Positions 53,408 through 61,607 of a stretch of DNA of 62,280 nt are shown here, piece by piece. Below the pieces are notes generated by a model. The model did not search any database. It was not told the origin of the DNA and worked only from the letters and a program-made list of their open reading frames with translations. How positions within the stretch are numbered: position 1 is the stretch's first letter; each line of letters opens with the position of its first letter. The DNA comes from an uncultured Alphaproteobacteria bacterium. GTDB lineage: Bacteria; Pseudomonadota; Alphaproteobacteria; Rhodobacterales; Rhodobacteraceae. The stretch covers positions 1 through 62,280 of the forward strand of contig CACGMO010000013.1 of NCBI GenBank assembly GCA_902574225.1. Reading direction: 5' to 3'. A program made the position numbers and the translations under genes.

Positions 53408-54052
53408 TTAATGTAAAGGATCCCATTCAATAAAATTTTTTATAATTTTTAATCCTGGATTTTGGCTTTTCTCAGGATGAAATTGTAAACCAATTATATT
53501 TTCTTTAGCTATGGCTGCCACTATGTCATTGCCATGATTTGTAGTGGCCACAACATCATTTTGAGTACAAGCTATGAATTCATAAGAATGAACAAAATAA
53601 AAATGATCATTTAGGTTAATATTATTGAATAATGGATGGGATTTTTTAAAAAAAAGGTTGTTCCAACCCATATGCGGTATTTTTAAATTTTGTTCCACAG
53701 CAACTTTCTTCACTTCACCACATATCCAGTTTAAACCTGGGTTATCACTATGTCCCTCATGTCCTGTTGTTGCGAGAAGTTGCATTCCAACGCAGATTCC
53801 AAGAAACGGCTTTTTCTTTTCCATTACTATATCTGTAAGAGATTTATAAAGATCCGTATTTTCTAGCAATTTTAACTTGCAAAAAGAAAATGATCCAACT
53901 CCGGGTAAAACTACTTTATCTGCTACTCGAACATCTTTGTAGCAAGAAGTAATTTTGACATTTACATTCTTAAAGTTTGACGCAGCAGCCTGGAAGCTTT
54001 TGAGAGCAGAATGCAGATTGCCACTTCTGTAATCGATAATGGCAATATTCAT
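53408..54052 (-). CDS. hisH: imidazole glycerol phosphate synthase, glutaminase subunit
   Basis: A 214-residue class I glutamine amidotransferase that supplies ammonia to HisF. The nucleophile is in PFLGICVGMQLLATTGHE, and the His-Glu pair in IGLQFHPEKSQNPG. It ends 6 nt from the convergent DUF2147 gene and begins 3 nt after hisB. Confidence 0.96.
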   Translation of the reverse strand: MNIAIIDYRSGNLHSALKSFQAAASNFKNVNVKITSCYKDVRVADKVVLPGVGSFSFCKLKLLENTDLYKSLTDIVMEKKKPFLGICVGMQLLATTGHEGHSDNPGLNWICGEVKKVAVEQNLKIPHMGWNNLFFKKSHPLFNNINLNDHFYFVHSYEFIACTQNDVVATTNHGNDIVAAIAKENIIGLQFHPEKSQNPGLKIIKNFIEWDPLH

Positions 54053-54055
54053 TTT

Positions 54056-54640
54056 TTATAAGCTTCCTTTAGTGGATGGTATGATTTCCACATCTTTATT
54101 TTTTGCGACAGCCATTTTAATTGATTTACCCATTGCCTTAAAAATGGCCTCTGAGATGTGGTGTGAATTAAAGCCATCAAGCATCTCCACATGGAGTGTA
54201 GCACCTGAGTTTGTACTGAAAGCATTGAAAAACTCACGCACAAGCTCTAGATCAAAATCACCAACTCTGTTAGTTGGGAAGTTTACTTTCCAACTGAGAA
54301 ACGACCGTCCTGAAAAATCTAGAGCAACCCTTATCAAGGCATCATCCATAGGAAGTAAAAAAAAGCCATATCTATTAATTCCTTTTTTATCCCCCAAAGC
54401 CTCCATAAAAGCCTTTCCCAAACAAATCCCACAATCCTCTACAGTGTGGTGAAAATCAATTTCTATATCTCCTTCCGCGTTCAACTCAAGGTCAATTGAA
54501 GAGTGAAAGACAAGTTGATCGAGCACATGGTCTAAGAATGGAATGCAAGTTTTTACAGTACTTTTGCCTACACCATCTAATTTCAAAAAAAGATTAATTT
54601 TGGTTTCGTTGGTAATTCTTTCTATTTTCGAAGTTCGCAT
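54056..54640 (-). CDS. hisB: imidazoleglycerol-phosphate dehydratase
   Basis: A 194-residue Mn-dependent enzyme without the phosphatase domain found in E. coli HisB. The metal-binding motifs are PFLDHVLDQLVFHSSIDLEL, IDFHHTVEDCGICLG and GFNSHHISEAIFKAMG. ATG at 54640 is chosen; an in-frame TTG two codons upstream is possible. It is the first gene of the his block on this strand. Confidence 0.95.
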   Translation of the reverse strand: MRTSKIERITNETKINLFLKLDGVGKSTVKTCIPFLDHVLDQLVFHSSIDLELNAEGDIEIDFHHTVEDCGICLGKAFMEALGDKKGINRYGFFLLPMDDALIRVALDFSGRSFLSWKVNFPTNRVGDFDLELVREFFNAFSTNSGATLHVEMLDGFNSHHISEAIFKAMGKSIKMAVAKNKDVEIIPSTKGSL

Positions 54641-54758
54641 TATCAATCTATCATCATTTTTGGACTTTGATTTTTTCTTATATTCAGGTATATAAAACTT
54701 GAGCCTCGCCTTTTGTGTTGCAGTTGTAGCATCATATTTAGTTTATTACGAGAGAAAA

Positions 54759-55838
54759 ATGGTCTCAAAAAATTCTAGAAGAAATCGTTTAATTTTCTTT
54801 ATCTTAGGCGCGACATTTTTTAGCTTTACTCTCTATTCTGGTGAAATCATAGCTTCGTTAGTCAAGTCAAACCTTTTATCTATTGATCTCGAACAGTTAA
54901 CCGACGATACCGAGGGAAAGAACAGAAAAATAATAGCTAGTCAACAGCTTGAAGAGGTGACCTCTAAACTACTGAATGCAGAAAAATCGTTGCTCGATAG
55001 CAGTCAAGAATTATCTAAATTAGAAATAGCTAGAAAGGGTCTGCAAGCGGAGAAGGAGAAACTCAAGCAAAATATTGAAAAGCTTAAATTTGAACTGGTA
55101 GACCAACAAAACAAAAAAAAATTAGCTGAAAATAACAAAGGAAAAACTAAAACCGAGCTGGAACTACTTAAAAACGAAAACGAGCAGTTGAGAGAAAAGA
55201 TTAGCACTTTGGATGAATTGGCTCTGGAAAAAAACAAATTGGAAAGCGAATTAGATAATTTAGAGAAAAAAAATAAAAGTTTAATAGAACAAGTGAAAAG
55301 TGTTCCTGATAAGGAAAAATTATTAGAAAGGTCGGAAGAACTTAAGCAGAAAATAGTTTCACTCAATGAACAACTTACTTCTCAAAAAATGCTTATTGAA
55401 GGCTATGAGTCAAATCAACAAATCCAACTAAATAGTATTAGTAGCTCTGAGACTGATAGCAATGATAATTACAAGAAGCTAATACTTGATTTAAAGAAAG
55501 AACATAGAAATGAGGTTGCAAGATTAAAAAGTGAGATAACGCGATCAGAAAAATATAGAGTCAACTTCGACGAATTAAATGGTATTAAAGTCGTCTTCTC
55601 GGGGTTTATGGGTTATGACCTAGACCGTAAAGAGATTATTTTTATGACCCGAGAGGGGCAAAAAATTATGATGGTACAAGACAACTTTACCGGAACTTTA
55701 GTTGGAGAGTGCGGGCTACCAGTTATCTCTAGTGAAAATGAGACTAGATGTGCAGCAACCATAATAGCTAGGCTACTCTTTCATAAAAATGGTCCAATTA
55801 TGAAAGGCCTGGAGATTGTGGAGGTGAGAAAAAAATAA
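54759..55838 (+). CDS. membrane-anchored coiled-coil protein, unknown
   Basis: A 359-residue protein with a short basic N-terminus, one membrane helix (about 11-30), and a long charged coiled coil (about 55-210, heptad-rich, with many Lys, Glu and Leu residues). It ends in a compact C-terminal domain (KVVFSGFMGYDLDRKEIIFMTREG...GECGLPVISSENETRCAAT) that is not a simple coil. The ATG at 54759 follows GAGAG. I do not recognise the family. It lies upstream of the sigma-54 operon at 55852, so it may be connected to envelope or motility functions. Confidence 0.75.
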   Translation: MVSKNSRRNRLIFFILGATFFSFTLYSGEIIASLVKSNLLSIDLEQLTDDTEGKNRKIIASQQLEEVTSKLLNAEKSLLDSSQELSKLEIARKGLQAEKEKLKQNIEKLKFELVDQQNKKKLAENNKGKTKTELELLKNENEQLREKISTLDELALEKNKLESELDNLEKKNKSLIEQVKSVPDKEKLLERSEELKQKIVSLNEQLTSQKMLIEGYESNQQIQLNSISSSETDSNDNYKKLILDLKKEHRNEVARLKSEITRSEKYRVNFDELNGIKVVFSGFMGYDLDRKEIIFMTREGQKIMMVQDNFTGTLVGECGLPVISSENETRCAATIIARLLFHKNGPIMKGLEIVEVRKK

Positions 55839-55851
55839 AATCAAGTTTTAT

Positions 55852-55867
55852 TGGCATGTTCATTGCA
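55852..55867 (+). promoter_or_regulatory. sigma-54 promoter of the lytic transglycosylase operon
   Basis: TGGCATGTTCATTGCA matches the sigma-54 consensus TGGCAC(G)-N4-TTGCW with the invariant GG and GC ten bases apart. The predicted start of transcription, about 12 nt after GC, falls at the next gene's ATG, suggesting a very short or absent leader. It lies 14 nt beyond the preceding coiled-coil gene's stop. Confidence 0.85.
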
Positions 55868-55878
55868 GTTTTGATTGC

Positions 55879-56802
55879 ATGATCATAAAAGGTAAACGAG
55901 TTTCTAATTATAACATATATTTTTTATTTTTACTCTTGACCCTTCTAACATGGAGTAGTGGGGTATACTCTCAATCTCTGGGTTCTTATCAAGATACCCT
56001 TTTGTGTGAGTACCTGGCAAAAGAAGCAGAGAAAAAGTATGAATTGCCGGAGAACATTCTGTTGAGTATATCTAGAGTAGAATCTGGCTATAAAAAAGTA
56101 GATGGAATTACTAGAGCGTGGCCCTGGACTTTGAATGCCGGGGGAGATAGCGCATACTTTCAAACAAAAGAAGCAGCTTTGAGTTCTTTGAAAGATAGAG
56201 TCGACAGAAGTGTAACAAATATAGATATTGGCTGTATGCAGCTTAACTATCGTTGGCACAAAAAATTTTTTAGAAGCTTAAGTGATATGATCAGTCCAAT
56301 AAAAAATGTCGATTATGGAGCAAGATTTTTAAAAAAGCTGCATCAGCGACATGGGTCATGGGAAAAAGCAGTAAAGTACTATCACTCTTCAAAAAGTAAA
56401 TTTAACGTAAAATACTACAGAAAGGTTAAAGCGGTCTGGAAAAAAGAGAATAACGAGAGCTCATTGGCACCAAAGCTATTAGCTGCTGTTCTTGAACCTA
56501 ATCCAAAAAAAGCTAACATTTTTATAAGGAAGGAAGAAACGGTGCCTTTGATCAAATTGAATCAAAAAGATCAATATGTAAAGGTTAAAGAGACTGAGGC
56601 TTATAAACAGGATCTTAAGGAGAATAAGTCTGTAGTTGTTAGTACGGTGAATTTTCATACGATGGTAGACACCAATACTGAATTTGATTTTACGAGCTTT
56701 GTCAAAAGTGTAAGTCGCAAAAATACAGCGGTACCTAAATATATTCGTGATAATTGGACAATTGTGTTATCAATTAGGAATCAACTTGAAAACAGCGAGT
56801 AA
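55879..56802 (+). CDS. exported lytic transglycosylase (SLT domain)
   Basis: A 307-residue protein with a signal peptide or anchor (about 12-31) and an SLT domain: the catalytic Glu in ILLSISRVESGY (E68), the middle block NIDIGCMQLNYRWH and the AxxYxxG-like stretch AVKYYHSS. It cleaves peptidoglycan glycan strands. The sigma-54 promoter immediately upstream suggests a flagellar role, such as opening the wall for the rod; that is an inference. It is followed by a 73-residue gene after 9 nt. Confidence 0.9.
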   Translation: MIIKGKRVSNYNIYFLFLLLTLLTWSSGVYSQSLGSYQDTLLCEYLAKEAEKKYELPENILLSISRVESGYKKVDGITRAWPWTLNAGGDSAYFQTKEAALSSLKDRVDRSVTNIDIGCMQLNYRWHKKFFRSLSDMISPIKNVDYGARFLKKLHQRHGSWEKAVKYYHSSKSKFNVKYYRKVKAVWKKENNESSLAPKLLAAVLEPNPKKANIFIRKEETVPLIKLNQKDQYVKVKETEAYKQDLKENKSVVVSTVNFHTMVDTNTEFDFTSFVKSVSRKNTAVPKYIRDNWTIVLSIRNQLENSE

Positions 56803-56811
56803 ATTTATTGC

Positions 56812-57033
56812 ATGAATGAGACAGAAAAAAAACTATTGGAAGAAATAGTAATAATACTGAAAAAACACCCAGATTTTGATCCTCCTTTTTTCAGAACGGA
56901 TGGAGACCTCGTTATACCTCTAAATAGTGCATTAAAAAAAAATAGAGAAGCCCATAGAAGGTTTGCAAATGCATTTAGTCAGATGATGAAAAGTGATTCA
57001 AATAAGAGGCGGAAAAATAAGGCTTGGGTTTAA
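56812..57033 (+). CDS. hypothetical protein, 73 residues
   Basis: A small basic soluble protein (ends SNKRRKNKAWV). It has helical stretches (EKKLLEEIVIILKKH and ALKKNREAHRRFANAFSQMM) around HPDFDPPFFRTDGD. No family recognised. It sits between the transglycosylase and the ion channel in what looks like one operon (9 nt and 20 nt gaps). Confidence 0.6.
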   Translation: MNETEKKLLEEIVIILKKHPDFDPPFFRTDGDLVIPLNSALKKNREAHRRFANAFSQMMKSDSNKRRKNKAWV

Positions 57034-57053
57034 AATTAATCGCGGTTTCAACT

Positions 57054-57956
57054 ATGATTACAAAAGAACGTCTTCTCGAAATATTGGATAAAAGTAAGCC
57101 AGAAGACAAAGTAAGCTTCTATACTGAGATCGCGCTTTCTTCTTTAATTATAATGAATCTTATAGCTGTCTCATTAGAGTCAGTGCCAAGTTTTAGCAAA
57201 AAATACGCTAGTTTCTTTCTTTTCTTCGAGATTTTTTCGGTCATAATTTTTGGCTTGGAATACATTGCGCGTATATGGGCTAGCTCTGAGAAAAAAGACA
57301 CAAAATATAGTTCGGGCCTTGGAAGAAGGTTAAGCTATATTTTTAGTTTTACCGGAATCATCGATTTTTTAGCGATCGTGCCAAGTATTCTCGCAATATT
57401 TATAACCAGTGTAGACTTGAGGTGGTTAAGGGTTCTAAGGTTACTTAGATTACTAAAGATCTCACACTATTCCACGGCACTTGAAGATCTGTGGTCAGCA
57501 ATAAGACATGAAAGAAGCTCATTCGTAGCTGCTCTTTATCTTTTTGCCATTGCGTTATTTTTTTCATCTGCAATGATGTACGTTGCTGAGAATTCTGCTC
57601 AACCGGATAAGTTTAAATCAATTCCTGAAACAATGTGGTGGTCTTTGATTACCTTAACGACGGTTGGTTATGGAGATGTGTCTCCTCTTACGCCTTTGGG
57701 AAAGATCATCGGTGCAGTGACAGCTATAATGGGAGTTTGCGTGGTTGCTCTTTTAACTGGTATCGTAGCAAACGCATTTGCCAATCAAGTGGCAAGAAGA
57801 AAAGCGATATTGGAAGCAGAGGTAGCTAATGCTCTTTTGGATGGCGAAATTTCGGACCAAGAACAAGAGAAGATTGAGTCGTTAAGAAAAAGATTTGATT
57901 TGAGCGAAGATCACGTAGATGCAATTATCGAGGTTTTCAAGGATACAAAAAAATAA
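57054..57956 (+). CDS. voltage-gated potassium channel subunit
   Basis: A 300-residue six-helix channel. S1 is at about 22-42, S2 50-74, S3 92-118. S4 is at about 122-137 with an Arg series (RWLRVLRLLRLLK). S5 is at 157-177, the pore helix and selectivity filter TTVGYGD at 202-208, and S6 follows. After S6 a helical acidic tail (about 255-296) resembles TerB-like or EF-hand-like sensor segments. The filter predicts K+ selectivity. The ATG at 57054 is chosen over an upstream TTG because it gives a compact N-terminus. It is probably read from the sigma-54 promoter at 55852, unusual for such a channel. Confidence 0.92.
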   Translation: MITKERLLEILDKSKPEDKVSFYTEIALSSLIIMNLIAVSLESVPSFSKKYASFFLFFEIFSVIIFGLEYIARIWASSEKKDTKYSSGLGRRLSYIFSFTGIIDFLAIVPSILAIFITSVDLRWLRVLRLLRLLKISHYSTALEDLWSAIRHERSSFVAALYLFAIALFFSSAMMYVAENSAQPDKFKSIPETMWWSLITLTTVGYGDVSPLTPLGKIIGAVTAIMGVCVVALLTGIVANAFANQVARRKAILEAEVANALLDGEISDQEQEKIESLRKRFDLSEDHVDAIIEVFKDTKK

Positions 57957-57973
57957 GTAGTCCATGATTATGT

Positions 57974-57989
57974 TGGCATATATTATGCA
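57974..57989 (+). promoter_or_regulatory. sigma-54 promoter of the 56-residue gene
   Basis: TGGCATATATTATGCA has GG and GC ten bases apart and is close to the sites at 55852 and 60753. Transcription should begin near 58000, just before AAAAGGAGAAGG and the ATG at 58015. Confidence 0.85.
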
Positions 57990-58014
57990 GTTACTCCACT
58001 AAAAGGAGAAGGAT

Positions 58015-58185
58015 ATGGCTAGCAAAATACCTGAAAAAGTTTCAGACAAAATAATTTTAGATAACAATTTTAATTTGGCTTTCAAACTAGTTTTCTTTGA
58101 TGAAAATGACCAAGAAGAAGAACCAGCTCAATACAAAGCTCTAAGTACTTTTAGTGTTGAAAGAGAAATGTCCATACAACAATAA
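58015..58185 (+). CDS. small sigma-54-controlled protein, 56 residues
   Basis: The frame is MASKIPEKVSDKIILDNN... ending EREMSIQQ. The ribosome-binding site is the strongest in the region (AAAAGGAGAAGG, 2 nt before ATG at its 3' end), and a sigma-54 promoter precedes it. Together these support a real, highly expressed gene. The product is small, acidic in the middle (DENDQEEEP), soluble, and has no recognised family. It ends 39 nt before the convergent rpoN gene's end. I infer a motility or nitrogen-type sigma-54 regulon member. Confidence 0.78.
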   Translation: MASKIPEKVSDKIILDNNFNLAFKLVFFDENDQEEEPAQYKALSTFSVEREMSIQQ

Positions 58186-58224
58186 ATCTGCAGACTATGA
58201 AAGAATGTTAGTCTAAGATCGCGT

Positions 58225-59712
58225 CTAGTTTGCAGTCATTGCGTACAATTTGGCTCTCCTTTTTCTTTCTGAAGAGGAAGGGATATTCAACATTTCCCGG
58301 TATTTAGCTACTGTTCTCCTAGCTAGCTTTACTCCGTTTTTGCTAACCATTTTGGCTATTAGATCATCACTAAGGGGTTTTTCACCTTTTTCTTCATTTA
58401 AAATTTTCTTTATCATATTTCTGACTGCTGCAGCTGACTTACTATTCTCCTTGTCGTCAGTTTCAATTGTAACGCTAAAAAGTGATTTTAATGGAAACGT
58501 TCCCTTAGGAGTAGAAACCAACAAACCGTTTGTCACTCTGCTTACTGTGCTCTCATGCATCTTTACGGCTACTGCAATATCTTTTAACGATAAAGGCATT
58601 AGAAAATCTATACCTTTTTCAAGGAAATTCTTTTGCCTTTTAATTATTTCTGCTGTGATTTTCAATGTTGTTATATTTCTTTGCTCTAATGCTCTCTTTA
58701 GCCATCTTGCAGATGAAAGAGCTTGGCTAGCATAGCTTTCAATCTTTACAGTGTCACGACCTCCTGGTGATAATTTTTTAGCATAGTCTTCATTTACATT
58801 GATTGAGGGAAGTGTTGAGCGATTAAGGTCGACTATCCAGTCCTCACCACTTTTCCTCACCAATAGATCTGGTTTATGCAGATTTGAAGTTTCCGTGGAG
58901 AATGAAGAACCAGGCTTTGGGTCAACACTTCTTATTATTGCTAAAAAGTCTTTAATTTTTGTTTCATCACAGCCAATTTTCTTAATCAAGCCCTTTAAAT
59001 CACCTCTGCCAAGCAAGGTTAGGTTTTCTAGAAGAGCTGAAAGCTCGTCACACATTAAGCCTTTTTCTAATATTTGAAGTCTTAAACATTCGGACAAGTT
59101 CCTAGAGAAGAGCCCAGTAGGTTCTGCGCATTGTAACTTTATCAAAACATTTTTGAGCTCGTCATAATCGATATTAGTCTCAATATGAAGCTCATCAAGA
59201 GTTTTCCCTAACCAACCCGAAGGCTCTAATGCTTCCAAAAAATATCTTGCAATTAGATGCTCTCTTGGAGTTTCCAACAAGTAAGGTAGTTGTTCCTCGA
59301 TGTGTGCGACTAACGATTTTTCATGATTAGGCACGGTCGACGCAATTAAATCCCAATCTTCCCCGTTGCCAGCGTTAGTACTATTTCTTGCTCCATAGTC
59401 AATGTTTGTATTATCAAATCGATTGTCATAGTCTTCGTTATTAGTTGGATCATCAGCAAAACTTGTGGTTTCTTTTGCTAACACTTCTTCACTATTAGTA
59501 TTATTTTTATCTAACGTACTTTCTGTAGTATTTTTTTCGGATGCTTGTGTTTCTTCTTCTACGTTAATAAAAGGGTTATCAAAAGTTTGTTCCTCTAAAA
59601 ACTGTTTTAGCTCAAGGTTGGTTAATTGTAATAACTTTATAGCTTGTTGTAGCTGTGGTGTCATTACTAATGATTGCTTTTGTTTTATATTTAAAGACTG
59701 TGATAATTGCAT
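58225..59712 (-). CDS. rpoN: RNA polymerase sigma-54 factor
   Basis: A 495-residue protein. The N-terminal activator-interaction region is Leu/Gln-rich (QSLVMTPQLQQAIKLLQLTNLELKQFLEEQ), followed by an acidic linker (about 50-120), then the core-binding domain. The helix-turn-helix is KDIAVAVKMHESTVSRVTNG, and the RpoN box is ARRTVAKYREMLNIPSS. The ATG at 59712 has AAAGGAG upstream; an in-frame TTG at 59718 lies between. It drives the promoters at 55852, 57974 and 60753 in this neighbourhood. Confidence 0.97.
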   Translation of the reverse strand: MQLSQSLNIKQKQSLVMTPQLQQAIKLLQLTNLELKQFLEEQTFDNPFINVEEETQASEKNTTESTLDKNNTNSEEVLAKETTSFADDPTNNEDYDNRFDNTNIDYGARNSTNAGNGEDWDLIASTVPNHEKSLVAHIEEQLPYLLETPREHLIARYFLEALEPSGWLGKTLDELHIETNIDYDELKNVLIKLQCAEPTGLFSRNLSECLRLQILEKGLMCDELSALLENLTLLGRGDLKGLIKKIGCDETKIKDFLAIIRSVDPKPGSSFSTETSNLHKPDLLVRKSGEDWIVDLNRSTLPSINVNEDYAKKLSPGGRDTVKIESYASQALSSARWLKRALEQRNITTLKITAEIIKRQKNFLEKGIDFLMPLSLKDIAVAVKMHESTVSRVTNGLLVSTPKGTFPLKSLFSVTIETDDKENSKSAAAVRNMIKKILNEEKGEKPLSDDLIAKMVSKNGVKLARRTVAKYREMLNIPSSSERKRRAKLYAMTAN

Positions 59713-59917
59713 ATTCAAATCTCCTTTTGAAACTATGAAATCACTTTTTATTAGTACTTCAAAAAAATCAATTTGACATGCTAAACTGTCGAGTTTTTGA
59801 ACTAATTAGTCAATAAAAACAACATGTTGTCGTGTAGGTTCAAAAATATGAAAATAAGTATGTCAAAAAAACTATAAATAAATGGAAGTTTGAGTTAAGT
59901 TATCATAAAGGTAAATA

Positions 59918-60160
59918 ATGTTTAGAATAAAACAAAAAAATGCACCAGAGGGTCCTTGCTTTACATGTAGGTTAATTAGATCCTTTATAATGGCAACTTT
60001 TATGCTAATAATTTTAGGACTGGTGGCAAGTGATAGACTTCATTTATTGACATTTATTTCTACAGATTTGATTGCAATAATCATTATAGTGTCGGGGCTA
60101 ATTTTATTTTTGTTCAAGTTTTGGCAGTGGAAGGCCAGTGGGACCAAAAAGAATATGTAA
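59918..60160 (+). CDS. hypothetical small membrane protein, 80 residues
   Basis: Two predicted membrane helices (about 24-40 and 48-66), a CxxC-like PCFTCR near the N-terminus and a basic tail. No family recognised. It starts at ATG with AAAGG about 8 nt before it. It faces the convergent DUF1566 gene. The 205-nt region between rpoN and this gene contains no obvious further gene. Confidence 0.65.
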   Translation: MFRIKQKNAPEGPCFTCRLIRSFIMATFMLIILGLVASDRLHLLTFISTDLIAIIIIVSGLILFLFKFWQWKASGTKKNM

Positions 60161-60165
60161 TTATG

Positions 60166-60651
60166 TCAATTCGATCTATCTCTAACTAATCTAACTGCCA
60201 GTTCTTTGATTGGAGAAAAACGGTTAAAAGAGAAGCCTGTATGAAAATTAACACTAACATAGAATTTGCTATTAAAAAAACTTTGATCACCTGTCCAGTA
60301 AGGAGCGTTATCTGTATTCGGGAAAATTGCCTCATCTATTTTCGGAGAGGGGCACGTTTTGCAAACTATTGACGTGAGCTCTGCCTTTGAGGGTAATCGC
60401 CATCCATCACCTAGCTGTTTATTAGCAATTTCTAAAGCTTTTGGAACCATATCTAAAGAAAGATTAACAATATTTCCTGAACATTCATTTCCATTCCATC
60501 TCTGACCAACCGAACATCTTAACCACTCAATTTGACGTTCCAAGTCAACAACTATATGCTCTTTCGTGAGAAATCTACTATCACTTGCATGTAAATTAGA
60601 GCATTTAATAATAAGAATTAAAAATACTATTAAAAAGCGTAATTTTAACAT
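60166..60651 (-). CDS. DUF1566 (Lcl C-terminal-like) exported protein
   Basis: A 161-residue protein with a signal peptide (about 1-22) and a DUF1566-like domain: LGDGWRLPSKAELTSIV, then AIFPNTDNAPYWTGDQS, and a C-terminal LAVRLVRDRS. The W-R-L-P-x-x-x-E-L and Y-W-T/S-S blocks define the family, often seen in surface or adhesin-like proteins. Three or four cysteines may form disulfides. Function unknown. Confidence 0.85.
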   Translation of the reverse strand: MLKLRFLIVFLILIIKCSNLHASDSRFLTKEHIVVDLERQIEWLRCSVGQRWNGNECSGNIVNLSLDMVPKALEIANKQLGDGWRLPSKAELTSIVCKTCPSPKIDEAIFPNTDNAPYWTGDQSFFNSKFYVSVNFHTGFSFNRFSPIKELAVRLVRDRSN

Positions 60652-60752
60652 TTTATTCGTTCTCTTGTATTTGTTTGCGACTCTATTATATTACTAAACA
60701 AATTTGATGCCAAAAAAATTACTTTAAGTTTTAAATTAATCGGAACTGTTTT

Positions 60753-60768
60753 TGGTATTATAATTGCA
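60753..60768 (+). promoter_or_regulatory. sigma-54 promoter of motAB
   Basis: TGGTATTATAATTGCA shows GG and GC ten bases apart, similar to the two other sites in this region. Transcription should begin near 60779, about 40 nt before motA. Flagellar stator genes are commonly sigma-54 dependent. Confidence 0.82.
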
Positions 60769-60818
60769 ATGTTCATCCATTGCAGGTAACAAAACATAAT
60801 GAGCAAAAAGGAAAAACT

Positions 60819-61583
60819 ATGGATATAGCCTCTCTTCTCGGATTAATTGGAGCGCTCGGATTTATTATATACGCGATGGTTTCAGGAGGTGGTGTAGGTC
60901 CGTTTATAGACGTTCCTTCATTAGCTATTGTTTTCGGAGGCACTTTTTTTTGTGTTATGTATACATGTCCTCTACCCACGTTTCTTGGGTCGTTTGGCGT
61001 CATGGCTAAGGCTTTCTTCCCACCAGTGAAACCTCAAGATGAATTAGTTACAAAGATGGTTGAGTTGGCTGGGATTGCAAGGAAAGATGGTATGATGGCC
61101 TTAGAAGGCCAAGATGTACCAGATAAGTTTTTTTCAAAAGGACTGCAGATGCTGGTAGATGGAGCTGATGAAGCAAAACTTACAACCCAGTTAAATCAAG
61201 AAATCAAGGCGATGAAAGCGCGCCATGAGTCCAATCAAAATGTTGTTAAAGCGTGGATAGATATTGCTCCAGCGATGGGTATGATTGGTACGCTAGTTGG
61301 ACTTGTTTTGATGTTAGGAAATATGGCTGATCCAAAGGCTATCGGTCCTGCTATGGCGGTTGCTCTTTTAACGACATTGTATGGGGCATTTATAGCAAAT
61401 GTTCTTTTTCTGCCAATGATTACATCTTTAGAGGGCTACACAGCATATGAGGTTACTTACAGGGAAATGGTCGTTATGGGTCTAAGAAATATTGCGAGAG
61501 GGGAATCTCCAAGGAATATCCAGGACCAGATGGTGGCTAACCTACCCCCAGCAGTACAACAAAAACTTGAAGCCGCTGCGTAA
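60819..61583 (+). CDS. motA: flagellar motor stator protein MotA (PomA-like)
   Basis: A 254-residue inner-membrane protein with four predicted helices. The N-terminal LLGLIGALGFIIYAMVSGGG, SLAIVFGGTFFCVMYT and the pore region IAPAMGMIGTLVGLVLMLGNM with LLTTLYGAFIANVLFLPM match the sodium-type PomA group. The cytoplasmic loop contains the charged interface helices. The ATG at 60819 follows AAGGA. It lies 24 nt before motB. Confidence 0.95.
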   Translation: MDIASLLGLIGALGFIIYAMVSGGGVGPFIDVPSLAIVFGGTFFCVMYTCPLPTFLGSFGVMAKAFFPPVKPQDELVTKMVELAGIARKDGMMALEGQDVPDKFFSKGLQMLVDGADEAKLTTQLNQEIKAMKARHESNQNVVKAWIDIAPAMGMIGTLVGLVLMLGNMADPKAIGPAMAVALLTTLYGAFIANVLFLPMITSLEGYTAYEVTYREMVVMGLRNIARGESPRNIQDQMVANLPPAVQQKLEAAA

Positions 61584-61607
61584 CAGTAATTTTGAGAGTT
61601 TGAATTA

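Noticed and set aside
56812-57033. Considered the 73-residue protein as the detached C-terminal part of FlhB
   Set aside because: It lacks the N-P-T-H autocleavage motif and the flanking helices, so I left it as unknown.
59465-59776. Plus-strand 103-codon frame opposite the rpoN N-terminus
   Set aside because: It is antisense to a well-supported rpoN and its Ser/Cys/Asn-rich product is typical of a reverse-strand shadow.
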